The position numbers and the translations under genes were made by a program. A stretch of 64,000 bases of DNA from Otis tarda (Eukaryota; Chordata; Aves; Otidiformes; Otididae): positions 47,941,001 through 48,005,000 of the forward strand of contig CM048552.1 in the NCBI GenBank assembly GCA_026413225.1. The letters are read 5' to 3'. Of the stretch, positions 1 through 14,080 are shown one piece after another; the stretch's first letter is position 1; each line of letters begins with the position of its first letter. The notes under the pieces are model-generated. The model saw only the letters and a program-made list of their open reading frames with translations. It was not told the DNA's origin and did not search any database.

Positions 1-3000
1 TGTGTAAGTTTAAATCTTATCATTCAAAAACTTGGAGCATATGACTGCACATTTGTCAATAATCAAATGAAGTTTCAACGAGGCCCTCAGAAACAACATT
101 GCTAGGCTTACACTGTTCCTAGACCTATTTAAAATTATTCATTTTCAAGATTTCAGTAGATCCTGATTTTGTACTTCTTATAACTCTACCTGACAAGCTG
201 AGCTGTACATATTAGTAGTGCACCAAGAAAAGTTTGGGAGAGTCCTGCAAGTTTATCTTAGCTGTTTCCAAATAACAGAGTTAAAAATAAAAACAAACCC
301 CAGATCTAAATTGTTTTCTTACTGGAAGCAAAACCTCAATTTTTTCCAGACCCTGATTTCAACTCAGTTCTCATTTATTTATAAAAGCTACCCAGTAAAT
401 AATTCTACTTCCAAAAAATGCTCTAAGCTCTTAGACGGCATTTTATTTCCTAAATAATTTTAATCTGATGCTTTCCTATACATACTCAAAACCTAAGTGA
501 ACAATAGAGCTTTAAGATAATGAACTCTGAAAGAATAACACAATCTTACATTTACACTGTTATTAGATTATAAGGCCATCAAGAAAGAGTACATTTTTTT
601 TTTGATGAAAAATATTTCTCCAAAGTAATTTCTCTCATCCATAGACTGATGGATGAGATTAATCTCAAATGCCTTGAAGTTACAGCTTGTGGGACTGCAG
701 ACAAATCAGGTAACTGACACATCAAATTAGAAACTAATCTTCAAAACATTTAAGTACGCTTGCAAGATACTGTAAGCACTGGGCAGGCAATAAGCCATTT
801 ACCTCAGCAAGCTGGAATTACAAATACATCATGCCTTGTCTTACAGCAGTTAAATTGTATATTAATAAGAACAAATCAGCTTTTTTAAGTTTTTGATCTA
901 AATGGAAAACTTTTCCTTATGTCAAATACTTCAGTAATTATTATTCCAACTGCATTTTTTTTTTTTTTTACAACAGAAAATGAACATCAGTTCCTTTTTT
1001 CATTATTTACTAAAATGCACTGTGCCATTGTTAATTTTAAAAGTTCTTTCTGGAATTATTTTTGAGACATATGCATTTATTTTTTCTAAAGAAAGAAAAT
1101 TGCCAAAACACACATTTTTAGATTTTGAAGCAGTGTGTAAGGTTGTTTCAGCACAACGTAAGTTGAAGATGGCAGAAATGGGACAGGACTGTTCAAAATG
1201 CTTCCTAGAACATAAAAAACCTGTGACTGCATTACTGCATCAGACACTCAACTACATTTTGATTTCCTATGCACCCATAAAAGGGAAGGACATACTTTTA
1301 AGTACCTTTTCCTGTTGATACTGAAGTACTGGACAAGAATATCTTTCAGGGATGGTCCATGGAAATTTCACTGTCTTTCAATGGCTAGAGTTATGCAATA
1401 TGTCAGCACCGCATACAATTCTGGGAGTTCTAACCATTCATACTCACATGCTAAAAGAAAGATATTTGACTATAAATGTCTCAGCTGTCATTACTTTCAC
1501 GTGTAATTGGAGTTCAGCTACAATACATTTCAAAGGGTTTTCCTTTTCTCAAAACTAAAGGCTGAATTGGTACAGATGGTAATTTTGGCAGATGGCTGTA
1601 TATGAAACTAAGTTTATAATTAGGCCAAATCTGACTCGTGCAATTAAGGCAATGAAGATTTGGAAAATAAGAAGTGTCAGATCAGTACATGATCAGTCTC
1701 ATAGCCACAGAAAACTGGAGAAACCTGAACATTTACAGAATGTATTGCCTATTTGAAAATGTCTTCTTAATTGCATGAACCAGAAGATAAGCAACCTTTC
1801 ATGCTCAGAGTCTAAACTAAAGTAACCATGGCTTTTTACCTACTTAAGAATATAATCCTTTTTTCTTCAGTCGATGTTAATGAGATGGTCTGAAACAATC
1901 TAACAGCTCCCTGCTGCTGGAGAGGGTTCAGAGTATCTCCTTCTCTGCAGCCTCCCTCCCTCTGACATTCACCTGACCCCTCAGCAAGCCAGTAAATTCA
2001 GACAGTGACTAGCCAATTCAGCTCAGAGACAGAAAACTAATCCCTGAGGAATTAGTGGAGGAGAAGATATGTGCAAGGATGAGAAGACAAGGACTACCCC
2101 TTTTGGTGGAAGTGACCTCTTGGGCTCATTCTAACATATATCAAGCTCCATTTCAAGCTATTATATCTAGTGTCAAAACCCCTTCCAGACTGGTAATTGT
2201 GTGTGAAGGCAGCATTGCCTGTTTTAGCATCTCCTGACTTTTAATTCTGTCAAATGTTTTTTTGCTTTTGTACCAAGAAAGGATCAGTAATGTCCAGTAA
2301 TTCTCTGTACTACTTCTTGCATATCACTGAGTTTCTTGCTCTCAGCTTTCAGTCCCCCTTCATATGCACATTGTTTCCGCAGACTCCTTTTGCTTATTTT
2401 TGTTAATGGTCCGATGGAGCAATCGGGACTTTTTTTTTTCAAGACAGTCGACTATCACCATCATAAAAGCAGTCCCCTTTCACATTTCTCTTTCTGCTCC
2501 TACGGCATCCCAATATGTTGGTTGATTTGTTCTACTACAGGTACAACAGATTCATTTTTCCTGACCAAGTATTGTTACAAGAACATTTCAAAAGAGCTTG
2601 TAAGTAGTTTTTAAAAACTGCTGTTATTAATGTAGTTACAATTAGTCCAAAACATTCCTTCCAAAATGCAACCTCCTTGCTCTTCAACACAACTCCACTT
2701 GCCACCATGCCATCTGTTCTATCTTCTCTAAACCTTTATAAAGTTCCTCAGAATCTCTTTTAGTTTCAATTAACCTGAGTCATTTATGTAGCTTCCACAA
2801 GTTGTCATCAATCTGTGAACCCTCTTACCAGATTGAACTATAGGAGGTTGCTGACAATTAGGGAACATTACCTCTTAAGGTTTTTCCCATGTTACAAGTT
2901 AATAACTTATTTCTACATTTAGCTTTCTGTCCCTAAGTATTTTTTCCCTCAATCTGTTACGATAAGGGAGATACAATACGAGACTACTTAGTTTTTTTTT

Positions 3001-6000
3001 TTTCTTAGACTTTAAAAAAAAACCCCACAAATCTAAAGAAGTAATTTCAAAACTTTATTAATCCATTTTGAAACACAAAGAATCTTAGGAGATTGAAAGC
3101 ACTTTTACAGGAGCTGGGCTTTTCTATTCCTTTCATTAAACTCTATAGGGTTCCCACCTTTCTTCTATCAACTGATTTAAATACAGCAAGATCTGCTGAC
3201 AACACAACAATAACGGCAAGCTGTTAAGAAAGTCTTTTTTAAACTCTGGACACATTCATTAACTCTAAAGACAATAATTAAGAGTCAAGGTGTTAAGAGC
3301 TGCAATAGATTTAAGAAAATGGAGGAAAACTCCATGATCACCCATTTTTATCAAGTTATACACACCTTGCCTTTATTATAAAATGATCCAAGTTATAATT
3401 TATACCCTGCCCCAAACTTTAGACCTGTCCACATAAACTGTAATTGACTACCCTGGTGGTTTGTAGGTGAGTTTTGGCTTTGATTGGGATTTGTATAGGC
3501 TAACAACAACAAACTCCAGAGTGTTTGCACTTCCGTGTTTTACCACAATTCCCCTATGTTTCCAGGGAGAACAGGCATATTCTCATGATATATATCAACG
3601 TGCAAGTGCTCTCAGCTTAAAGAGACATAGGATATATCCCCGTTAGCTCTACATAATTGTGACCACAGAATTAATACAAATGTCATTCAAACGCTGCCTC
3701 AATGTTTTTGCTTGAGTTATGCTAACTAGAAAGAACTGTAAATATCTGAACTTAAACCTGAAGCTCCACTTGAGTTTTTCCTAAAAAAATTGCGGAAATT
3801 GTGGGGTAAGCATACTGAAAGAAGAAGTTGAGCCAGTCAATTTGCAGGTCAGTATAACTACGGAGATGCAGATACAATTGGAAGAGAAATAACCTGAGAA
3901 AAAACTTCCCTAAGACTGTAAAATTTTGAAAAAATATAAATGCCTATGAAATACAGATGCCTATAAAATACAATCCTAAAGACATCGTAACATGGAACTT
4001 TGGATTTAGTAAATAACTGATAAGAAATTTTAGGTATCCTCACAAAAACTGCATGGATACAACAGAATGCAAGCCTTTGAAAAAACAGCTATTTTAATTT
4101 TATTGATAATCTTCACTTAAAAAATGCAGTTGTAAATTGTGTCCTGTGTTTGCATCCTATAGCGCTTTACATTTGGTTAAAAGTATTAATGTAAATTAGA
4201 AAGAACCACTGTTGCCAGTAGTGAAACTGTTCTGGTACATGTTCAACAGTATCCTCGTTACAGGTGTGCTGATAGAGAAACTCATGCAAATATTGACACA
4301 GTATAATATGATTTCTTAGATTATTTTAAAATCTAGTTCTCAAAAATTTCCTAGGATTGCCCTTCTTAAAGCAGACACATTAAGTTGTCTGGCCTATCCA
4401 TGAATCATCAAATTTCTTTGACTTCCATAATTAATCTCACAGAAAATACAACCCATCATTGAGAAGATTAGTGCAAATCTCCTCAGAGCATATGCTTTTC
4501 AATGTCTACATGCTAGAATTCCAGTAAGACTAGTTAGGTATTTTCATAAGTGATGCAGTTGCTTAGCAAGTTTACTCAAGTCATACTTGTCAACTTGTAC
4601 GGTAAAGTTCTTCCCGGTTTTGTAGGAATTGTGCCATTTAGTCTGAAATAAATAATGGAGTGTGTATGTTACAAGAAGAATGTACCATAGTGAATAAGGC
4701 CAAAAAAACACATCATACTTTGACAATTAGCACTTTAAGCAGGTACAAATTCAACAGTAACTGAAATAACGTTCTTGGACACAAAGCAAGAGGGACGCGT
4801 TTCGATAGATAGAAACCAGTAGGCTAAAATCAGATTAAATTCACATACGTCTTAGATCATTTGTAAATGTCAACAACATTCTGTTACAGTGGGAAATGAC
4901 CAAAAGTACTATAGACAAACTGACTATTACTGGCAAATGTCTAGTTGATCCCTAAAACCTGTGTGTGAGAAGAGACTTTTTAAAATGTGCTGAGGAGAAA
5001 GATGACAAGAAGTTCACTCCAGCTGATTTAAAGAACGTTTTAGGCCAGAATTTGTTAAGGGCCAAATGAAAACATCAAAACAGAGATTTCTAACTTGGTT
5101 AGGTAACCAAGCTGAGAGATACAGGAGAAAGCAATAATATTGACTCTTAAAAGGATTTCCTTTGGTCTCAGTAAGTATCTAACTCTTAAAAAAAGCAAGA
5201 ATATTAAGAAAATTACTATACATGTGTCATTACACATGTCGTAACCACAACAACATGAAAGAGGAAAAGGTATTGTCACTTCTAGAAACAGCAGAACAAT
5301 ATTTCAGAGGGCTCTTCATAACTGTAATAATAGCTCACAAGTGTCATTATATAAATAAACAACAGATTCCACAGAACACACAGAACAGTGGATTCATTCT
5401 AATTCTGAGACACTTATGTTTTTGAAAACAAGACAAAATACAGTAAAACCAGGTTATCCTGAGGATTAATATTTGAAATGGACCTCAGAGATTATGAGAA
5501 AAAAATAGACACTGGACAGACTACTACAAAACTGTAAAAAACATTCATCAGAGATGAAGCTTAGACTGTGTGTAAGGAAACAGGATGGTGAAGGAGACAC
5601 CTTCAGCATTTTGGCTGCCAGAAGTGCTGAAGTTTTATAGTCAGAGATGAGGATGCTTATTTAAGCACAGCAGAGGCCAAGAAAGGTGCATGAAGAAATT
5701 AGGGTAGCACTGTTAGTTGTGTCTGAATAAGGAGAGAGAGAAACTTGAAGGATGACCAACCATTTTTAGATATGAGCTTGAGATGTGATAAAAAAATCCA
5801 GACATTTTGGTCACTGACATAGGGGAGAACAAAATCTTTCCACATCTGTGGCAAAAGAAAATTGATGGGGGATTACACACACCACCCTGTTTGGGAATGG
5901 AGTCCAATTTTAAAAAATAGCAAGATTTTCACTGGATTTAGCAGCCTGAAAAGAGGACTTTCATGCCCAGCTTTACACTGTTAGAGGAATAAATACTGAT

Positions 6001-7060
6001 GAAATTTATCTAAACAGCTTGGAACAGACTACGATTATGTCCAGAATTTTTAAAGGACATGGATTTAGAGACTGCATGGCAAATCTAGGGCACGTTCTTT
6101 GCCAGGGATTATAATACAGAAGATCAAAGCAGCTTCAGTGACAGTATTTAAACTTATGGTTTATAAATAAGGTTCATCTTTCCTTGAAAATAAAGAAACA
6201 CAATACGCATCAGAACCATTTAAACTAGTGTCAACTACAGTGCTGATAGTTTTTGCTATTAGGATAGACATGCAATCCACACACTGCAGAACCACACTAA
6301 TTTGAAAAATATAGCAATTATGAATATTGGAGAAGTTTTCCTCCTTTTTAAAATAACCACCAAAAAGCTCTGTTTATTCAGGAACATATTTTTTAATTCA
6401 GACAAAAGAGACTGCCAAGCAGTGTTATACAAGCTTCCTAAATTAATTTGTCTGACTAATGCTCCTATTCCTGCATGCTTCAAAGTAGTAAAAGAAAAAC
6501 AAATCTCAAGAAGAACTGACATTCAGATCTATATCACTTTAAAAACATAACACATAATATCATTTGTTTGCCATTTAATGCAAAAGACTAATTTTGCTGA
6601 GTACACTTAATGAGTAAATGGACGCTGGAAATTAGAGGGCTGGAAGTTACAGCTTCTTCACCATAAACTATTAGCATGTTTAAGTTTCAACCTCCCTAAA
6701 TTTCTAAGCATTTCTTTTAATTTAGTGAGTTGTTTTGCATAGATGCAGCATATTATTAATGTAAATGTATCATGCCTGACTCCTTACTGGCTTACTTAAG
6801 CCCGTTCAGTTAGACCACAGAAGCCAGCGCCTTGATATCCTACTCCCATTTTATACACAATTATGAAATCTCCATAGAGAGGAATTTTTTGGATCAACAT
6901 GAAATGGAGGAACAAGCTTCCCTACACACTTTAAAACTTCCACATTTACAGGCACTGTTCAAATGTTACACTTTAAAGTGATGAACCTTGTACATCAGTG
7001 TATTACTCCAAATTTTCAGTGTGTGCTGTAGACATCGTTAAGTTCATTCTTTTTTTCAGG
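1..7060. other. A+T-rich DNA, no supported gene
   Basis: This stretch is A+T rich with many short T and A runs. Open frames on both strands are all under about 115 codons and none resembles a known domain. I found no CR1 tail, LTR end or tRNA-like element. If the minus-strand promoter near 14.7 kb drives a leftward gene, this would be intron or downstream sequence, but no exon here could be defended. Confidence 0.5.
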
Positions 7061-7085
7061 AGCAACTCTTGCAAAAAGAGTTGCT
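7061..7085. repeat. 10-bp inverted repeat with 5-nt loop
   Basis: The arms agcaactctt (7061-7070) and aagagttgct (7076-7085) are exact reverse complements around the loop gcaaa. It lies about 150 bp before a longer perfect hairpin. It is too short for a microRNA precursor and may be a replication-slippage palindrome. Confidence 0.6.
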
Positions 7086-7235
7086 GTATGATTTGCAGAG
7101 TTAATTTTCTGTTCTAAACAGAAATAGATTGTCAGGACATGCACAACTTAGTTTTATAGTCTGACTTATATTGCCAGAATAACTTTTTTTCCAAATGTAA
7201 TTAGAAGTCATGTGTTACTAAACAGACACAAAGAA

Positions 7236-7276
7236 TTGCAGTATGATACATCCAGCAATGATGTATCATACTGCAA
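7236..7276. repeat. Perfect 17-bp inverted repeat (hairpin) with 7-nt loop
   Basis: The left arm (7236-7252, ttgcagtatgatacatc) and the right arm (7260-7276) are exact reverse complements around the loop cagcaat (7253-7259). Pairing stops abruptly on both outer sides. A perfect 17-bp stem is unlikely by chance in a sequence this size and could extrude as a cruciform or fold in RNA. At 41 nt it is shorter than a normal pre-miRNA. Template-switch mutation or the relic of a small inverted-repeat element are the simplest origins. Confidence 0.9.
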
Positions 7277-10130
7277 ACATAAATGGAAGATATATTCATC
7301 TGCTGCTACCAAGCAAGCACAAGGTAGCAAGGAATTTTTTTTCCCCCTTATACTTCTGAATTCATATAAGACGTATATACCTGTTAGATATCATCCTAAA
7401 ACTCCTTAAAAAAAAATAATTAAGCATTATTAAGTTCCTCCTCAAAAAAAAAATGAGGATTAACTTTACCTGTCACAGAATTCTGAGTTTCACAGTAAAG
7501 AACAAAAATACACAAAGAAAAAGCTATAGGTCTATTTGATAAGAAGGCTTTAAGATTATCCTGTACAGGACTCAGATAAGCTTTTATTCCAAGGAGGTTC
7601 TATTGTGCTATCCTCTACCTTAGTTCTTTCCTGATAAAGCATGATGTGAATTCACACACAGATGTATCTCTTGTAAAGGATAAACACACCATTGGCACAT
7701 ATTTCTGTGCACATATTATTCTAGGCTGAAACCGGACATTCCTAGGGCTCAGCTCTGCCCACATTACATACAGATTTTCAAATCTCTTGGGCAGAAGGCT
7801 TGCACACCACACTTAGGACCTTCACTGCATGCAAGTTTGTGCACAAATGAAGGCTAGCATCCACATAAAGAATACTGAATATTTGTAGCTCCTTTTGCAC
7901 ACTGTGTATTCCTGTGTATGTATGTGAACACTGGTTCAACAGGGTGAGGATTCCCTCCCAACTTTCATTAATTGCAAGGGCGGGGGAAAGATACTGGAAG
8001 ACTATCAGTACACGTGAACCTCCTTACATAAAGTAGAGCGATTCCAGCCAAAGCTAATGCAGAATGTAGGTCCTATCATACAATAAATAGACTGCATACT
8101 TAATGTATTTCTAAAGCTATCTTTAGGGTGCTTCTAAAGAAGAGATGGTAGAGTGAACTAGACTACACTTATCCTTGGCCTTAACTGTCAGTGAACTGAT
8201 GTCCCTGAAGCTGATGGCAGCAGAACATACGAAAAGCAGAAGATCAGTTGAATAAGACACTGAACGAGGGTTTGTTGTCACTGATACATTTAATGTGATT
8301 GCGTTGAAGCCAGGTTCAGTCATATGGAATGGCCATGCTTGGAAATACTAAGCTACATGAACAGGCAGAACTGGCAGACTGATGTTTTCAGACTCTGATT
8401 AACAGATGCCTAAATCTTTCTGAACGGAGGTTCAGAGGTTGGCGTGATTTGCCATCTGTGAATTTGGACTTGTGGCCTGAAACAGTCTCCCCTATATTCC
8501 TAGTTCACATGTCAGCTACCCTCAAGACTGAATAAATAAACCTAGCAGCTCAGTTAATTTGGTCTTAAAGACTTAACTAGGAGGTGTTAAAGTCTTAATC
8601 TGCATAGACTCAATTCAGATTTGGAGCAACACTGAAGTTACACTTCAGAGTCTGGACTTGATTTTTTTTTTTCCTTCCCTCTGGCACAATGTCTCATTAC
8701 TTATACAAGGTAGAACAGCTTCAACAAGAAAGACTGGATGGTTAGACCCTTCTTGGAGACTCAAGTTCCTACCCAATAAAAGATGTGAACCTATGTCTCT
8801 CACTTCAGTGAGTATGCTCAGGTAAATTCTTTTAGATTAGCCTTTTTCTGTCTGGATTCAATCAAGGTTGTTCACAAACCCAGAGGGTAATCTCTGTAGT
8901 ACACTCATCCTCTTGTGACAGCCCAGGATAAACCAGCTGGGTTTGCAGAACATCAGTCTGACCTGAAGTGTGCAACCCACCTCTGCCCCAGCCCCACGGC
9001 TGCCAGCACACCCCCCTCTCCAACTTCCTAGCTCTGCTCCCCAAAAATCAGGGAGAAGCCAGTGAAGGTGGAGGGGTTTCGAGATACCCAGACTGATTCC
9101 CAGAAATTCTTCACTGGAACATTAAGAAATACCATGTGAATGGTGTTATACCGGCACCAAATCACACATGGAGGAAAAGGCAGCTCTTGAGGCTTGGGCT
9201 AATTATGATCTTGAGGGTCATTTCTGAACCTGATCTTCTCCATCCACTAGGTTTTGCAGCAAAAATTAAGAAAAATAACCAAATACTGCAGTCCCTGCAT
9301 GCTTACAAGTGCTCTTCAACAGCAGTGAAGGCTTGGGGCTAGCAAATATCCAAAAGGCAGATCTACAGCAGTCCTGCTTGAGATCCTTCCAGGAGCATTG
9401 ACCACTGTCAACTAGGGGTCAACTCAGCCCTTCAGGAGGGGAGACTGCACTCAGCCACCCCCAACCTGCACTACCTGGTCTGGCTTCTAGAGTCACTTCA
9501 AGTGGTGATGGAACAGCTGGAGGCTTGGGACTTACCCACTTCGCAAAACACCGTGCTTCAAAGCATGGCTGCAAAGCAGTGAGTACCACAAGGGCCTCCT
9601 TCAGTCAATGCCTGCAGTGACGTCTTAGACCTGATGTTACTTTTTCCTTCCACTCAAGTTTAAGTCTCCTCCACGCACCAACAATAATGCAAAAATATGT
9701 ATAAAGCAGAAAACCATTTTAAATCTGATTAGGAATTATCACATCCATCTACCTTGTAGAATTTAAACATTGTTTAAACAGAGACAACAACCAATCATTC
9801 ACTCAGTGGTTATTAGATAACAATAACAAATTAGATGGTAATTTATTTCCTACATTATTGTGATCCAAAGGGTTCATTAATCTGAACTCCTAAACTGGCT
9901 TTCATTTAGACATAGAGCAGAAATGTCTTCATTACTGTATCTACTCTCATTGACCTGAGATATTATGCATGCTATCAGCTTTAACCAAATAAAATACTTA
10001 ACACTATTTTTGTTTTCTCTGTTTGTAATTGCAACTTATTTTCAGTTTTGATTCTCATACTAATAGATGTCCGATACTATTTACACTTCTCAATAACTAA
10101 AACCACCCAGCGAAATAATCTATATTTTAC
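7277..10130. other. Single-copy-looking DNA, no supported gene
   Basis: This is A+T-rich sequence with a somewhat G+C-richer part around 8,860-9,620. Within that part the minus strand shows an acceptor-like and a donor-like site bounding 33 nt (9,536-9,568), treated under findings because there is no coding support. No transposon ends were recognised. Confidence 0.4.
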
Positions 10131-10640
10131 ATGCTCTCCACAGTCAGTTATTTCAGCATCGGTAATATTCACAAACGTCGGGTTTGCAGGTTTACATATG
10201 ACTCAGTACGCAATGCAAACACGGGTCAATTGACAAAAATAAAGCGGAGCACTACCCCTCTCCACTCACCTTACATTGGCCCATCTCCTTTTTCCACAAG
10301 TGCACAGGGAAAAAGAAAAACAAAACAAAAAGCAAGCAGATTTGCAGTGTGTTTAAAAGGTTGACTAACCTCAGATTCGGCATACTAAAGACTAGGGCGA
10401 GAACAAACGCTTTCGTTTTCATCTGTCAGCTCCCACACCACTCAAATGGCATTGCGTCGGGAGATTTTTCCTGCCTTGCTTCAAATAAATGGGTGCTGTG
10501 TTTACATACTGCATACTGAGCATTGCCCACCCGAAGCCAAGGGCTGCGTCTTGCCAACTCTTAACTTTCGTACAATATGGCGATTACACGAGCCAGCATA
10601 CTATTAAGTCACATAACAAAACTTGGAGAATGGCACTGTC
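10130..10640 (-). promoter_or_regulatory. CpG-enriched patch with two minus-strand donor-like sites; possible alternative promoter/first exon
   Basis: CpG dinucleotides are clearly more frequent here than in the flanking A+T-rich DNA. On the minus strand two donor-like sites occur: AAG|GTGAGT (exon edge at 10270) and GAG|GTTAGT (exon edge at 10370). The first is preceded by an ATG (10284-10282) with G at -3 and G at +4, giving the five codons MGQCK in frame to the donor. The second is preceded by an ATG (10422-10420) opening a hydrophobic, signal-peptide-like stretch MKTKAFVLALVFSMP. Both sit about 4 kb downstream of the main leftward promoter, so an alternative first exon of the same gene is possible. 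No TATA box or downstream acceptor was pinned down. Confidence 0.3.
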
Positions 10641-13589
10641 AGCTTGCAGAACTGTACCTGAATGACTGACACACAGCACACAAAAGGAGAAACTGGATTT
10701 CAGTGTGACAGCAGAACTGGGTCAGAAGCAGACTGGGTTAGTGGCCTCCGTTCAAACTACAAAGCCAAGTGCCACATAGTTCATGAAGATAAAAACTTAC
10801 AGGCACACGACACAAGCAGGCAAAGGATAAAAAATAAAATCACTAAGCATGCTTTACAAAATGCTCCCCCACCCTAGAGCCTTCCAGGTCATCTGCTGTT
10901 TACTGTCCACACGACACTTTATTCCAGGATGTTCTTTCCAGCTGCAGTACTTGCAAACTGGCCTCCCCTAAATGGAGTCAAAACTAGGGGAAAAGGGAAA
11001 GAGACCTTAGTCCATTACTCACTGTGAATAGCACAGCATCTTTCTGGCTCCAGCAAGTCCTCTTTTTCTATCTGATGAGCAGCAGATCTATACCTACCAT
11101 GAGCTCCAAATGTCTTCCAGTGCCTACTGTTTATTTTTTTTTTTCCAAACGAGCAAGAAAGATTGCAGATCAGAGTTCACTATTTCCCCTAAAATAATGG
11201 CTCTGCTAGCTCACACCAATGTATCAGATCTCTGCTTTGCGTTTCTGATTTAGCTTGCTGATAGGAGACCAGAGCAGGCCACTTGTGTACCAATTCTCTT
11301 TCCAAGCACCCTTCCATAATAATTTCTACAGAGGCTCCCACTTCAGCGACACAAACATACTACAGATAGGACAACCTAGGAAGGTCATTTAACTGCCAGC
11401 AATAATGTACACGTTCAGGGGTAAAAAGCTGAGCTCAGATCTAAGACTGTTTTAATACTGAGGTTTCTAAGAAGCTGTGCATCTAACCCACTGCTGAAGA
11501 TGAAGTGCCCAAACTAAGTATCTGTGACACCTTAACATTAGTAGCCTTCTGAGCCAGCCCCATGAGCAACCCCTCCTTGCAGCATATTTCTCAGTAACTT
11601 AATCCTATTTAGGTTGTCTTCAAATCAAACAAAGAGCAAACAAATCAGAAATCTGCTACATGTTTTTGCAAGACTGTATTGCACTAGCACCACTCATCCT
11701 GTTTTATTAAAAATGTAAAAGGCTGTCCAGACATCAGTGATATTTTATTTGTTTTAATATTAGCATGCAAAATGACAAACTCACTTCCGATAATAGTTTT
11801 AATTACTAAGTATATAAGCCTGCAAATCCTCTCATACAAGTAATCCTTCAATAAGAGTAATTCATGGAAATAGCCCCATTGAAAAGGGATTTGTATGACT
11901 GGATTCTAAATGTTTAATCACTTTTTTAAAGGTATTATTACTTGAAAAAAATATATATCCAGAAGGTGTTGGTGTGTTTAACACAGGGGGTTATATATGT
12001 ATCAAACTGTGTAGTTTCAGAAACAATCCTTCTAGGACTCACAGTGCTGGGGAACATGCTTCTGCAGGTCCTGTGGTTTCTCAGGTTAAGACTGATTTAA
12101 ATAAACTGACCAACCTGCTCACTTCTAGTCTAGTGTTCAGCACGACTCTTCTCTTTCAGCACTTCCGTTGCACTGATGTATGACTCAGCTACTCCTTCAG
12201 CTGCTCTACTTATATATTATCCCTGGGTAACATTACCTCAAACATCAAAATCCCTGATTTATTTTAAACACCATCCAGGTATTACTAAGTGTTTTCAAGG
12301 CTCAGTGATGTAGTGGTTCTTGCTTTCTGTACTATGTCTGTTGCAGAATATTTTATTTTAATAAATGTTAACTTCTTTCCTGGTTTCCTAATCCTGTTCT
12401 TTTCACTACGCCAGTTACCAGTCTAGACAATGGCAAAAGTAGCCACAGGAGAGCATAAAGATTAAAATTTACTTTAATATGCTGAGTGCTCCAATGTGTT
12501 TAGTCCTCCTTCTTGTATCCATTTCACTTGCTCTTTGCTGAAGGGTCTTCACAGTTTTAGTGAAAAGTCTTTCTCAAAGTATCTCCTGCTCTGATCCTCC
12601 CAGAATGATTAATGGTTTGGTATCACATTTGTTTGCTAATCCTTAAAATGAAGGAAACAATCATTTGGAGAGCTAGGAGTCTGTCACTGCCTCCAAAAAG
12701 CAGGAAGCATAACTGCTTGAAGGCTGACAGATGCTTCACCACCATGACAAGAAGCTGTTCCACAGGCTACAGCTCGCGAGCCCCTGAGTCAAGCCATATG
12801 GTCCTGAATGCCAGGACTGCCTGTCTTTCCCAGTTTACTGGGAGAGAGGGATTGTTCCTGCTTTGTTCTGAATTTGCAAGAGTACTCTGTTGGTTTCAGA
12901 AATTTACTGTTTGGATGAAATAAAATGCCTGACCGCTTGCACTCATAAATCCCATTTGTTTGCTGAATAGTTTTTCCTTCTCTGAAGAAACAGCCCTACA
13001 CGTATGTTCCCGTGGGTTACGATAACATCTTGTTACTTCATTGCTATCCACTCTGATACCAAATGAAAGATATCACTAAGCATAAATACAGCTCTTACAC
13101 TTTAAGAGACCCTTCCCAACTAAAAACCTATTCAGCATATCTGACCAAGTTTGCATATATGGTCTGAAACAACGGCTTTGAGGTGCAAGGCATTTTTAGT
13201 CATCTGAAGTGAATAACAGCGATGAAACACACTGTTAGAATTCAGAACTGATCATTCAAGACAATATCTCACTGTACTTCAGCATCACAAAAATTAAGAC
13301 TCCAAGTTACAACTCCTTAAGCATGGGCACATTCTCTAGCGCTTTGGCCAGCTGAGATGTAAATATTTCAGAAACCAAGTATTGCTAATTCCTGTCATCT
13401 CTTGGGAAACTATTTAACTGCCCAAACGACTTCAGTAACGTCTTTCCCTCTTATTTAAACTAAATTTTCTGGTTTTTTTTTTCCAAGGACTGTAGGCTGA
13501 AGTGTCTTCAGGCTACTGGTGTGTGGACGACCCAGCAATCTCCAAGAAACAGACGGAGGCAAAAAAAAGTATCATGCTTCTAACCAAGA
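10641..13589. other. A+T-rich DNA between the CpG patch and the CpG island, no supported gene
   Basis: Open frames up to about 100 codons exist but show no recognisable domain. No interspersed repeat was recognised. If the leftward promoter at 14.7 kb is real, this would be first-intron sequence. Confidence 0.4.
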
Positions 13590-14073
13590 AGTGGAGGGGA
13601 AGGTGAAAGCCCCCCGCGCAGGACCAGCGCTGTGCGTGTCCATGCGTTGCCCTCTCTCAGAGCTCGGTCTCGGCACTGAGCTGCCCCGGCTCCCACCGAG
13701 GTCAGCCAGGATGGAGGGTACCGGCACCTCGCAAAGTCAAGCCTTAAAACTTTTTCTCTTTAGAGTTTCCCTGAGCTGCTTCTTGTTAGGAAATTATTTT
13801 TTTTCACTCGTGTCTGTCCCCATCCCTCCTTACAAAAATTGCACAGCACAGCGATTGCCATCGCAGAGAACTTGGAGAAATAATGGCAGGGACCCCCACG
13901 ACGGTACCGAGCGGCTCTCTACGGCAGGATGAGGGAGGGTGAGGAGCGGAATGCGGGGAGCTACCTGGAATTCAGGACGGGCGGAGGGCACCCGGAACGC
14001 GTGGTGGGCGCTTAAATGGAGCCCCTGAGCACAGCAGCCGCGGCACTGCTGCCTCCCATTATTTCACGTTTTC

Positions 14074-14080
14074 TGACTCA
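14074..14080. promoter_or_regulatory. AP-1 core TGACTCA in the CpG island
   Basis: An exact palindromic AP-1/TRE core (tgactca) lies inside the island, about 590 bp downstream of the proposed leftward start site. A 7-bp match is common by chance, so only its position gives it weight. Confidence 0.25.
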
